NCBI GenBank assembly: GCA_002455335.1
Contig: DKKP01000348.1
Span: forward strand, 1 to 7,101
Direction: 5' to 3'
From: Anaerolineales bacterium UBA6663
Lineage (GTDB): Bacteria > Chloroflexota > Anaerolineae > Anaerolineales > UBA6663
Length of the DNA stretch: 7,101 bases
The notes under the pieces were generated by a model, which was given only the letters and a program-made list of their open reading frames with translations, was not told where the DNA came from and did no database searches. A program made the position numbers and the translations under genes. How positions within the stretch are numbered: position 1 is the first letter of the stretch; each line of letters starts with the position of its first letter. Below are positions 1 through 6,634 of this stretch, piece after piece.

Positions 1-1164
1 GGCGGCCCGGGCGGCGATCGGCCCGAGGGCGCCCAGCCCGGCGGCGGCATGGCGCCGCGCGATCTGGAAAACCCCATGTGGGTGGCCGCCACGCTGACGT
101 TCAACGGCCAGACCTGGACCCACATCGGCGTTCGCTTCAAGGGCAACTCGTCGCTCCGCAGCGCCTGGTCGAGTGGCGAGCTCAAGCTCCCGCTCAAGCT
201 CGATTTCGATCAATTCGAAGACGATTTCCCCGAGATCGAAGACCAGCGCTTCTATGGGTTCAAACAACTCTCGTTGGCCAATGGGTTCAGCGACGCGACC
301 TTCATGCGCGAGGTCGTCGGGTATGAGTTGCTCGAGGAGGCCGGCCTGGCCACCGCCGAAACCGCGTACTACAACGTCGTGCTCGACTATGGCGAGGGCC
401 AGGTCGATCTTGGCGTGTACGTCGGCATCGAGGTCGTCGACGATACAGTCATTGAGCGCGTCTATGGCTCGGACGACGGCAACATCTATGAGGCCGAAGG
501 CCCGGCGGCCAGCCTCGAGGCCGACCAGGCTTCGGGTATCAGCACGACCTTTCAGAAGGAGAACAACGAGGACGATTCCGACTGGAGCGATATCGAGGCC
601 CTGGTCGCCGCGTTGAACAGTACGACGCGCACGACAGATCCCGCCGCCTGGCGCGCCGGGCTGGAAGCCGTCTTCAACGTCGACACGTTCCTCGACTGGT
701 TGGCGGTTCGTACAGTCGTCCAGCATTGGGACTCTTACGGTCAGATGGCGCACAACTACTACCTGTATCACAACCCCGAGACCGGGCAGCTCGACTTCAT
801 CTCGTGGGATCACAACATGATCCTGGGGTCTGGCCCGGGCGGCGGCGGTGGTCGGCGGGGCGGCATGGGCGCCGCGACAAGCTTCGACCTGGCCGAGGTC
901 GGGGCGGGCTGGCCCCTGATCCGCTATCTGCTCGATGACCCAGAGTATCAGGCGCAGTATCAGGCTGACCTCGAGGCGTTCGGCGCGATCTTCGACGCCG
1001 AGGCGCTGACCGCCCGCTATCGAGAGTTGGCCGAGATCCTGGAGCCGACGATCGCCCGAACCGGCGATGCGGCGGCCTTTGAGAGCGCCGTCGAGAGCCT
1101 GATTCAGACCACGGAGACTCGGGATGCCGCGTTGGACGAGTACCTGGCGACGGTGAGCCGATGA
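1..1164 (+). CDS. CotH kinase family protein, C-terminal part (5' end outside window)
   Basis: The frame is open from base 1 to the TGA at 1162-1164, giving 387 codons with the N-terminus missing; the ATG at 49 is probably internal. Codon numbers here are window codons. Family signatures appear in order: GVRFKGNSS (codons 43-51), the KLPLKLDFD strand, DQRFYGFKQLSLANGF, a GVYVGIEVVDD lobe-linking segment (138-148), then HWDSYGQMAHNYYLYHNP and FISWDHNM. Asp244 and Asp270 sit where CotH kinases carry the catalytic and metal-binding aspartates. CotH of Bacillus is an atypical protein kinase that phosphorylates spore coat proteins; in non-sporulating bacteria related proteins are usually exported or surface-associated and their substrates are unknown. 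Two glycine-rich stretches stand out: Gly/Pro-rich codons 1-16, and codons 278-290 just after the metal motif. No terminator is visible before the transporter gene 112 bp downstream. The family call is firm; activity and substrate are inferred. Confidence 0.9.
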   Translation, partial: GGPGGDRPEGAQPGGGMAPRDLENPMWVAATLTFNGQTWTHIGVRFKGNSSLRSAWSSGELKLPLKLDFDQFEDDFPEIEDQRFYGFKQLSLANGFSDATFMREVVGYELLEEAGLATAETAYYNVVLDYGEGQVDLGVYVGIEVVDDTVIERVYGSDDGNIYEAEGPAASLEADQASGISTTFQKENNEDDSDWSDIEALVAALNSTTRTTDPAAWRAGLEAVFNVDTFLDWLAVRTVVQHWDSYGQMAHNYYLYHNPETGQLDFISWDHNMILGSGPGGGGGRRGGMGAATSFDLAEVGAGWPLIRYLLDDPEYQAQYQADLEAFGAIFDAEALTARYRELAEILEPTIARTGDAAAFESAVESLIQTTETRDAALDEYLATVSR

Positions 1165-1193
1165 CGTTTGACGGGTCACAGATCGCATCGGGA

Positions 1194-1202
1194 TGCTATA
1201 GT
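1194..1202 (+). promoter_or_regulatory. Candidate extended -10 promoter for the MFS gene
   Basis: TGCTATAGT matches the extended -10 form TGnTATAAT at all but one position. A TTGACG at 1168-1173 resembles a -35 box but lies 23 bases from TATAGT, longer than the usual 16-18, so the extended -10 would have to carry most of the recognition. A start near 1209 would give a leader of about 68 bases before the ATG at 1277. The preceding CotH gene ends at 1164, so the element is intergenic. Confidence 0.4.
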
Positions 1203-1269
1203 GGGCGTTGTTGCAGCCCCGGGCGTCCTTCCGCGACCAACCAGCCCGTCATCGAATTCGGCTCAACCC

Positions 1270-1276
1270 AGGTGAT
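1270..1276 (+). promoter_or_regulatory. Ribosome binding site that sets the MFS start
   Basis: AGGTGAT lies directly before the ATG at 1277 and matches the anti-Shine-Dalgarno complement AGGAGGTGATC over seven bases. It favours ATG 1277 over the upstream in-frame TTG at 1208, whose 23-residue extension is Arg/Pro-rich and does not look like transporter sequence. Confidence 0.6.
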
Positions 1277-2518
1277 ATGACACACGAACACCCTCCGAGT
1301 CGTTATCGGTGGCTCATCCTTTCGCTCGCGACTGTGACGAACGCGGTCGTGGTGGCTGCGCCCATGATGGCGCTGTCTGTCCTGTTCAACGAGATCAAGA
1401 GTGACCTCAATCTGAGCCTCGTCGAGGTTGGCGCGCTGTGGAGCATCGCGGCTTTGCCGGGCATCCTCACCAGCTTGCTGGGCGGTGCGCTGGGTGATCG
1501 CTTTGGCCCGAAGCGCCTGCTCGTGATCGTCTGTGTGACCGCCGGCATCTTTGGTGCGCTGCGCGGCTTTGCCTTCGACTTTGCTTCGCTGCTGACGCTC
1601 AACCTGATCGTAGGGGGGCTCACGACCCTTGTGCCCATGAGCGGTTTCAAGGCCTGTGGGATGTGGTTCCCGCCCCGCCAGCTTGGGTTGGCCAATGGCA
1701 TCCTGTCGATCGGCATGGCCGGAGGTTTCCTCATCGGCTCGCTGGTCAGCGCGACCTGGCTGTCGCCTCTGTTGGGCGGCTGGCGCAATGTCTTGATCTT
1801 CTACGGCGTGTTGGGGGTCTTGCTTGTGATCCCGTGGCTGTTCACCCGAGCGGCCCCGCCGCAGGCCGTACTCCCGGCCGATGTCGCGCGACCTGTGGCG
1901 CCGCCGATGCGTGAGGCCCTGATGGCGGTGGGCCGGCTGCGTTCGATCTGGCTGCTTGGCTTTGTGCTTTTCGGCCTGTCGGGCTGCATCCAGGCGGCGC
2001 TCGGCTATCTGCCGCTCTTTCTGCGCAATGGCGGCTGGGCGCCCGCGACAGCCGATAGCGCGCTTGCGTTGTTCCACACCGTCAGCCTCGTGTTTACGCT
2101 GCCGATCGCGCTTGGGTCTGATCGGCTTGGGTCGCGTAAGCGCGTGCTTGTGGCGGCGATGGTGGCCATGGTGCTTGGGATCGGCGCGATCGGCCTGGTC
2201 TCCGGCCCGGCCGTCTGGGGCGCGGTCGTGCTCGCCGGTTTCGTGCGCGACGGCTTCATGGCGATCTTCATGACGGCTGTGGTGGAGGTCGAGGGTGTGG
2301 GCCCGCGTTTCGCGGGCACGGCGACCGGGTTCGTCATCCTCTTCTCGAGCATCGGCAATCTGCTGGCGCCGCCGATCGGCAACAGCCTGGCCGAGTACGG
2401 GCCGGGCCTGCCCTTCCTGTTTTGGGCCGGGTTGGCCGCGGTCGCGCTGGCTATCCTGACGATGGTCCCCGAAGGCCGTCGGCCCGATGAAGTGGTCGCG
2501 CTGGCTGAGCCGGCCTGA
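1277..2518 (+). CDS. Major facilitator superfamily (MFS) transporter
   Basis: A 413-residue inner-membrane protein of the usual MFS length, with hydrophobic stretches consistent with 12 helices in two six-helix halves. The MFS signature loop between helices 2 and 3 is clear (GALGDRFGPKR, residues 71-80), and a degenerate second copy (GSDRLGSRKR, 280-289) lies at the equivalent place in the C-terminal half. A central hydrophilic segment at about 191-222 (Pro/Ala-rich, then Arg-containing) is the cytoplasmic loop between halves. The segment WFPPRQLGLANGILSIG (130-146) resembles the proton/anion-type MFS proteins grouped with CynX and NarK, but this does not fix a substrate; cyanate, nitrate or an organic anion are all possible. 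The start is set by a good ribosome binding site at 1270-1276. A promoter candidate lies upstream and a strong terminator follows 26 bases after the stop, so it is probably a single-gene transcription unit. Confidence 0.93.
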   Translation: MTHEHPPSRYRWLILSLATVTNAVVVAAPMMALSVLFNEIKSDLNLSLVEVGALWSIAALPGILTSLLGGALGDRFGPKRLLVIVCVTAGIFGALRGFAFDFASLLTLNLIVGGLTTLVPMSGFKACGMWFPPRQLGLANGILSIGMAGGFLIGSLVSATWLSPLLGGWRNVLIFYGVLGVLLVIPWLFTRAAPPQAVLPADVARPVAPPMREALMAVGRLRSIWLLGFVLFGLSGCIQAALGYLPLFLRNGGWAPATADSALALFHTVSLVFTLPIALGSDRLGSRKRVLVAAMVAMVLGIGAIGLVSGPAVWGAVVLAGFVRDGFMAIFMTAVVEVEGVGPRFAGTATGFVILFSSIGNLLAPPIGNSLAEYGPGLPFLFWAGLAAVALAILTMVPEGRRPDEVVALAEPA

Positions 2519-2544
2519 TCCGCCCGGCGCATGAGGAAAACGAA

Positions 2545-2576
2545 GGGCCGTCCGCTCAAAGCGGGCGGCCCTTTTT
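2545..2576. terminator. Intrinsic terminator between convergent genes
   Basis: An 11-bp stem pairs GGGCCGTCCGC (2545-2555) with GCGGGCGGCCC (2561-2571), with one G-T wobble and a TCAAA loop, followed by five T (2572-2576). It is a textbook terminator for the MFS gene on the plus strand. On the minus strand the base is followed by TTCGTTTTCC, a weaker T-rich tract, so it may also stop transcripts of the convergent gene ending at 2599. Confidence 0.9.
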
Positions 2577-2598
2577 GAGTCGCACGCCGGAGCGGCGG

Positions 2599-4635
2599 TC
2601 AGGCGCCGTATCTGGCGTTGAGGGTGTGCGCGGCTGCCGACGCGGCAACCGCCGCGTACGTCACGCCACCGACCCGGCGCTCGCTGGTCGTAGCAACGAC
2701 ACCGTCGACCGTGACCTCAGCCAGGGCGAGTCCTCCGTGAACGCGCGGGAGAAGCACCTCGAGCAGCTCGGCGCTGGTCTGTTCGTTCGTCAGCCTGAGG
2801 CCTAGAACCCCTTGCGCCCTGTCCCAGGTGACCCCGGTCATGCGCGCCGTGTGACGCGCCTCGACAAAGCTAAGCCAGTGGACGGCCGACCAGATCGGAA
2901 AGCCGTGAAGCACAGCTTCCTCGAGCATCGCGCGCATGAAGAGCTCGGCGCGATCGCGGTACTTGGGCTCGGTCGCAAACGGGTCGACGTGGAACTGCGC
3001 GACAAGCGCGCTGGGATAGCGTTCGGCTGCCACACGCACGGCCTGCCGCGCGATCTCGGCGGCCTGCTCGGCCGGCAGAAGGGCCACGCCGCCGACCTCG
3101 GCGCCCCAGGCGAGCTCGAGCATGTGGTCGTCGGCGATCTCGGTGAGTTGCTGATAGATGTTGAGCAGCCGGCCCTCGTCGTCGATGAAGCGCATCGGTA
3201 ACCCGCTGCCGGTCAGGTAGCCAAAGGCCCACTCGCCTGTCGGGCGCTTGAACAGCGGCCCCCAGTGGTAGTAGTCGAGGTTGAGCCGGATGCCGTAGCT
3301 GGCCTGCACCCGGGCCGTCTCCACCCAGCCCGTCCAGGCGATGCGGTGCGTGCGCGTCGTGGGCGGCACTGGCCCGTAGCCCTGGCCCGTGAACTGCTGC
3401 CAGTAATGCGCCCAGCTCGGCTCGAGGCCTTCGATCGGGCTTGTCTCGTCGACAAAGGGGTGCAACGCAAATTCGTGGCCGCGGCCGCGCCAGGCCTTGA
3501 CGAAAAACGGGGGCGGCGATTGGAACCGGTCGATCGCCATCTCGCCGAGCCACGGGAAGGGCGCAGCCAGATAGCTGGCACGGCGCAACGCGCGTGAGAT
3601 CCGGCGGATCTCCTGCGGTGTGTAATAGACCGTGAACTCGCCGCCGTATTCCTCCACGAGGCTCAGGATGGCTTCAGTCGCATCGTGTGGGCTGGCATGA
3701 TCATCGCCTGTCGCGATCAGCATCCCCGGTGCGCCCGCCGGGAAGTACCACAATCTTGGGAGCGGGCGTCTGGCCTGCTGCAAGCCATTCAGCACATTGG
3801 CGAACAGGCGCTGCAGCTCATCGGCTTGCGGGACGGGCAGGCGATCGAGGTCGATCCAGTCGACGAACATATTCACGGCCCGGATGCCGCTCCACGGTTG
3901 CGGGTTGTGGCGGAGCGCCGGGTTGCCCTGGCGCAGGTACGCGATGCAGCGCGCGAGGTCGAAGGCCCACAACACGGCCAGGCCGGCGCCATAGGTGTTG
4001 ATCGACAGTCCGATCGAGCGCCGCTCGTTGCCCGTGCGATCCGTCAGCCAGCCGAGCACGACCGCGTTGTCGGGGTCATAGCGATCAGCCGTACCATGAA
4101 ATTGCAGCGGCTCGGGCGTGATCCCGGCGGTCAGCGCGTGCGACGCGTCGATCACGAAGGCGCCCTCGGCTTCTTCACCGTCGAGCGCATCGACGCCGAA
4201 GACAGCGCGCAATCGCTTATCTGGTCGCAGGCCCACGAGGCGCCCGCCCTCGGAGACAAAGGCCGCGATCAGTTCGGCCTGCGCGTCGGTCAGGGGCCCC
4301 TCTGCCAGGATAACGGTGTCGCTTGCGGCGAGCATCTCCGACGTGAGCGCAGAGGCGCGACAGGTTTCGAACGCGACGAGACCTTCGGTGCGCAGGATCT
4401 CGCCCAGCAGGGCGGCGAAAGGATTGTCGCCGTCTTCGGGCGCGACGACGAGCAGCGGTGTGGACGTTGGCGCCGTGATCTCTGCGGGGCACGAGGCGTA
4501 GGGCGACAGCAGGGGGAGCGATTCACCCTCGGCTTCGGCCCATTCATAGGCGCCTAGAGCCAATGGCGCGATCGCCAGACCGCCGGCTCCGGCCAGCTTG
4601 AGAAATCTGCGTCGAGAGAGTTTTGGGCGCTTCAT
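2599..4635 (-). CDS. Tat-exported protein with amidotransferase-like and NodB-like deacetylase domains
   Basis: A 678-residue protein. I start it at ATG 4635 because the product then opens with an exact twin-arginine motif, SRRRFLK (7-13), and a hydrophobic core to about residue 29, so a folded protein is probably exported. The frame is open to 4872 but that extension looks non-coding. Residues 59-230 resemble a flavodoxin-like/class I glutamine amidotransferase-like domain without an obvious catalytic Cys-His-Glu set. Residues 303-600 look NodB-like: GDDH (310-313) as motif 1, GHEFALHPFVD (386-396) as motif 2, THRIAWTGW (429-437) as motif 3, and a late FHVDP (548-552). In motif 2 the usual HxxxH appears as H392-xxx-D396. 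A beta-rich tail follows (about 605-678). The likely role is deacetylation or hydrolysis of an envelope or extracellular glycan; substrate unknown. GGGAGAT (4651-4657) is a somewhat distant ribosome binding site. Confidence 0.85.
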   Translation of the reverse strand: MKRPKLSRRRFLKLAGAGGLAIAPLALGAYEWAEAEGESLPLLSPYASCPAEITAPTSTPLLVVAPEDGDNPFAALLGEILRTEGLVAFETCRASALTSEMLAASDTVILAEGPLTDAQAELIAAFVSEGGRLVGLRPDKRLRAVFGVDALDGEEAEGAFVIDASHALTAGITPEPLQFHGTADRYDPDNAVVLGWLTDRTGNERRSIGLSINTYGAGLAVLWAFDLARCIAYLRQGNPALRHNPQPWSGIRAVNMFVDWIDLDRLPVPQADELQRLFANVLNGLQQARRPLPRLWYFPAGAPGMLIATGDDHASPHDATEAILSLVEEYGGEFTVYYTPQEIRRISRALRRASYLAAPFPWLGEMAIDRFQSPPPFFVKAWRGRGHEFALHPFVDETSPIEGLEPSWAHYWQQFTGQGYGPVPPTTRTHRIAWTGWVETARVQASYGIRLNLDYYHWGPLFKRPTGEWAFGYLTGSGLPMRFIDDEGRLLNIYQQLTEIADDHMLELAWGAEVGGVALLPAEQAAEIARQAVRVAAERYPSALVAQFHVDPFATEPKYRDRAELFMRAMLEEAVLHGFPIWSAVHWLSFVEARHTARMTGVTWDRAQGVLGLRLTNEQTSAELLEVLLPRVHGGLALAEVTVDGVVATTSERRVGGVTYAAVAASAAAHTLNARYGA

Positions 4636-4663
4636 AAATAAACGGCTCTGATCTCCCGAGACT

Positions 4664-4730
4664 CCCGACGACCTGAGTAAATGCAACAGTAGTCCGGCAG
4701 CCTGTGCCCCATTGTGCCTCAGGTCGCGGG
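4664..4730 (-). repeat. Long bulged inverted repeat in the leader of the Tat-protein gene
   Basis: CGACCTGAG (4669-4677) is repeated perfectly inverted as CTCAGGTCG (4718-4726). With a single A bulged at 4668 the pairing extends by CCCG/CGGG to 13 bp, enclosing a 40-base loop. It lies 29 bases upstream of ATG 4635 and, if transcribed, would fold in the 5' leader just before the ribosome binding site. It could be an operator, an RNA structure or chance; there is no T-run, so it is not a terminator. Confidence 0.5.
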
Positions 4731-4864
4731 CAGTTGGCGACGAGATGCCGCGGGTATTACCGGTCTGGGATACAAGGTTCGTGCCGCGATGACGAACGTC
4801 GATCGGGTGCGGAGTTGAGGCCGATGTATGGAATGTGTGGCGGGGCCGGATGTGCCCGTGAGGG

Positions 4865-4902
4865 CGAAACAACGGAAGGGGCCCTTGACTGGCCCCTTCC
4901 GT
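4865..4902 (-). terminator. Intrinsic terminator of the DUF4287 gene
   Basis: A perfect 12-bp stem, ACGGAAGGGGCC (4872-4883) with GGCCCCTTCCGT (4891-4902), closes a 7-base loop. On the minus strand it is followed by TGTTTCG, a short T-rich tail, while the plus-strand side has none. It begins 61 bases past the DUF4287 stop codon, which gives its direction. Confidence 0.75.
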
Positions 4903-4963
4903 GTCTGAATGAGCGGCGAGGAGACGCTGCGCAGAGCGGCGTCATTCGAAGGCGGACGAGTGC

Positions 4964-5542
4964 CTAAGCGGCGTCATACGCTTGCCTCAGCCAGGTCAGC
5001 AGCTCCTTGTCGATCTGGCCGGCGGCCGTGATGCGCACCCGGTGCGTGACCATGGCATTCCACGAGCCGGCGGCTTCAAAACGCTCCGTGGGCGCGACGC
5101 CCTTGAGCTTGATGCCGACGTCGAGCCGCTCGGCCGATGAGACCTGCACGATCCCGAACTTCTTCACCCCGCGAACAAGGTTGATATAGGTTCGATTGGG
5201 CGCGAGTTCGACATCGCCGCCGAACTTCACGAGCCGGGCGGCCAGTGCGTCGTATGGCTTGCGCCAGACCGCCTTGCCGCCGGCAAAGTGGGCTGCGATG
5301 GGGTCTTCGGTCGCTGCGGGCCGGGGTGCATTCGCCGACTTGATCACGGCCACAAGGGCGTTGGCGTGGCCATGCCCCAGCCCGAACTCGCTCTTGAGCC
5401 AGGCGACCAGCTCGCCGTGCTGGGTCAGGCCCTTCTTCTTCGCCAGCGCCTGAAAGTCTTTGGGCGACTTGCCGGTCTTGGCCTGGATCGTATCGAGGTA
5501 CGACTGGAAGATCTTGCGGTCACGGTCGGTCTTTTCGGACAT
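4964..5542 (-). CDS. DUF4287 and DUF5655 domain-containing protein
   Basis: A 192-residue soluble protein. The N-terminal part (about 6-62) matches the DUF4287 pattern: YLDTIQAKTGKSPKDF, then LTQHGELVAWLK and FGLGHGHANALV, a small helical domain. The C-terminal part (about 80-191) matches DUF5655: KPYDALAARLVKFGGDVELA, a TYINLVR strand, LDVGIKLKGVAPTERFEAAG, then THRVRI and a terminal LLTWLRQAYDAA. The two domains are known to occur together, so this is a normal full-length member rather than a new fusion. Biochemical function is unknown to me; no signal peptide, membrane segment or catalytic signature is evident. The ATG at 5542 is supported by AAGGGG (5548-5553) five bases upstream. It follows the DUF1801 gene on the same strand with an 84-bp gap, and ends at a strong terminator. 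Confidence 0.9.
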   Translation of the reverse strand: MSEKTDRDRKIFQSYLDTIQAKTGKSPKDFQALAKKKGLTQHGELVAWLKSEFGLGHGHANALVAVIKSANAPRPAATEDPIAAHFAGGKAVWRKPYDALAARLVKFGGDVELAPNRTYINLVRGVKKFGIVQVSSAERLDVGIKLKGVAPTERFEAAGSWNAMVTHRVRITAAGQIDKELLTWLRQAYDAA

Positions 5543-5577
5543 CTGTGCCCCTTGCTGGGAATGGCGAGAAGAGCCAA

Positions 5578-5608
5578 CGATCCAGATCCGGCGGCGCGCC
5601 GTGGATCG
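5578..5608 (-). terminator. Hairpin between the DUF1801 and DUF4287 genes (weak terminator candidate)
   Basis: CGATCCA (5578-5584) pairs with TGGATCG (5602-5608), and inside it CGGCG pairs with CGCCG around a 3-base loop; a 4-base GATC bulge interrupts the left arm. The stem totals 12 bp and starts 18 bases past the DUF1801 stop. On the minus strand the following bases (TTGGCTCTTC) are only modestly T-rich, so it may attenuate rather than end transcription into the DUF4287 gene. Confidence 0.35.
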
Positions 5609-5626
5609 CTGGCCGGCTAGCCATCC

Positions 5627-6280
5627 TCATTCGTTGTTCAAAGCAGCCGCGGCCTTCACCAACGCCTTGAGTCGGGCGGCGTTGAGCCTGTCGCCCGGAT
5701 GGATGTCGATCGACCGCATGACCTTCGAGTCGAGCCCGGCGTTGAACATCCCGTCAGGATCGGACAACGACGCGCCCTTGAAGAAGTTGATTTTGACGTA
5801 CTGCTTCATGGCGCTCGCGGCCACGACATTGCCGTTGCGGGCCCAGACCGGGGCGTTCCATTTCCAGGTCTCGACCATACCCGGGACGGCCGCGAGCACA
5901 ATCGTGCGGATCTGAGCCAGCGCCGTGCCGCGCCAATCGCCCAGGCTTGCGAGATAGGCGTCGATGGCCCTGACGTCGGCGGCTTTTGAACCGGCCTGCG
6001 CCGGCTCAGGATCCGATGGTTTCCTTGTCGCCCGGGCGGGCGCTGTTTTCTTTGTCGCCGGGGCTGAGCCCTTGAAGGCAAGCCCATTGGCCTTCAGTAC
6101 AGGCTTTAGGATCGTGATGGCCTTGGGGCCGAAACCGTGCAACGCGAGGAGTTCGGCCTCGGTGCGCTTCGCGAGTTGTGCCAGCGTCTTGATCCCGGCG
6201 GCGGCCAGGGCCCGATGAGCGGGCTGACTGATCTTGAGCGTGGTCAGGTCGGTCTTGGGTGAGGGTCGGATCGTAGGCAT
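5627..6280 (-). CDS. DUF1801 domain protein with N-terminal helix-hairpin-helix/RpoA-CTD-like domain
   Basis: A 217-residue soluble protein in three parts. Residues 12-66 look like a helix-hairpin-helix or RNA polymerase alpha C-terminal-like module (ISQPAHRALAAAGIKTLAQL, then LLALHGFGPKAI), of the kind that binds DNA or other proteins. Residues 67-100 are a Lys/Ala/Pro linker. Residues 101-213 match DUF1801 (YdhG-like): IDAYLASLGDW, VPGMVETWKWNAPVW, YVKINFFKGA and a terminal IDIHPGDRLNAARLKALVKA. The DUF1801 fold has no established reaction that I can assign. I chose ATG 6280, preceded by GAGAAG (6290-6295), over the in-frame TTG at 6316, which adds twelve residues without family resemblance. 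A consensus TTGACA (-35 type) lies on the minus strand at 6316-6311, but no good -10 follows at normal spacing. The DUF4287 gene lies next downstream on the same strand. Confidence 0.88.
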   Translation of the reverse strand: MPTIRPSPKTDLTTLKISQPAHRALAAAGIKTLAQLAKRTEAELLALHGFGPKAITILKPVLKANGLAFKGSAPATKKTAPARATRKPSDPEPAQAGSKAADVRAIDAYLASLGDWRGTALAQIRTIVLAAVPGMVETWKWNAPVWARNGNVVAASAMKQYVKINFFKGASLSDPDGMFNAGLDSKVMRSIDIHPGDRLNAARLKALVKAAAALNNE

Positions 6281-6634
6281 GGACACTGTCTTCTCATGGA
6301 GTCGGAGCGCTGTCAACTCCCGGTTGTCGCTAAACGACCCGCTCGCCAGAATCCGTCACGGTAATAGGCGTTGTCGACGTGCGGCACCACGACAGTCTGC
6401 GTCAGGCTCAGGCCCTCCCAGATGAGCTCGGGGGCTGCGGCCGGGTCGCCGCCTTGACCGCGACACGAGCAGCCCGGGTGGTCGACTGGCGCTGGCGAAA
6501 ACGAACGCCCGTGGACCGAGACGTCGTGGTACACTTAACAGGTTAATTTCTGCAAGCTCAGCAGTCCTGGTGTGTCTTTCCGTTGAGTGTGTCCTCCGCG
6601 TGATGTCCCTTTGACTTCTGAAGATAGGACAGTT
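6281..6634. other. Interval between divergent genes, no confident gene
   Basis: These 354 bases separate the minus-strand DUF1801 gene from the plus-strand helicase and should hold both promoters. A minus-strand frame from GTG 6534 to TGA 6313 encodes 73 residues with no ribosome binding site. Its second half (GLSLTQTVVVPHVDN and flanks) faintly recalls the C-terminal part of peptidase S51/amidotransferase-like proteins, so it could be a gene remnant. The TGA lies inside the TTGACA upstream of the DUF1801 gene. The part from 6535 to 6634 is less GC-rich and includes the short inverted repeat at 6535-6546; no clear -35/-10 pair for the helicase was found. Confidence 0.5.
6535..6546. promoter_or_regulatory. 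Short AT-rich inverted repeat, possible operator
   Basis: TTAACAGGTTAA consists of TTAAC and GTTAA flanking two bases, an AT-rich island in a GC-rich region located between divergent genes and about 90 bases before the helicase start. A dimeric regulator site is conceivable, but a 5-bp arm can easily arise by chance. Confidence 0.2.

Larger units (their letters stand above)
4636..4963. other. Gene-free interval upstream of the Tat-exported protein
   Basis: No convincing gene lies in these 328 bases. The minus-strand frame continues in from the downstream gene but encodes a low-hydrophobicity, His/Arg/Thr-rich extension that would place the Tat signal internally. The interval holds the terminator of the DUF4287 gene (4865-4902), a long bulged inverted repeat (4664-4730), and the leader of the Tat-protein gene. 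I looked for a minus-strand -35/-10 pair and found only partial matches (for example TACTGT near 4690), so the promoter is not identified. Confidence 0.6.

Noticed and set aside
1208..1276. TTG start at 1208 for the MFS transporter
   Set aside because: The 23 extra residues are polar and Arg/Pro-rich, while ATG 1277 has a close match to the anti-Shine-Dalgarno complement.
1196..2077. Minus-strand open frame of 293 codons opposite the MFS gene
   Set aside because: The product is Arg/Gln/His-rich without family resemblance and is explained by codon bias of the transporter on the other strand.
3685..4557. Plus-strand open frame of 290 codons opposite the Tat-exported protein gene
   Set aside because: It lies entirely antisense to a gene with clear motifs, its product is a charged, family-less sequence, and long antisense frames are expected in GC-rich DNA.
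4636..4872. N-terminal extension of the Tat-exported protein to 4872
   Set aside because: The extension shows no family resemblance, would bury the Tat signal and would run through the long inverted repeat to end in the terminator hairpin; ATG 4635 gives a canonical signal peptide.
6311..6316. Consensus TTGACA as a promoter for the DUF1801 gene
   Set aside because: No acceptable -10 sequence is found 16-19 bases downstream on the minus strand, so I mention it only within the gene entry and do not list it as a promoter.
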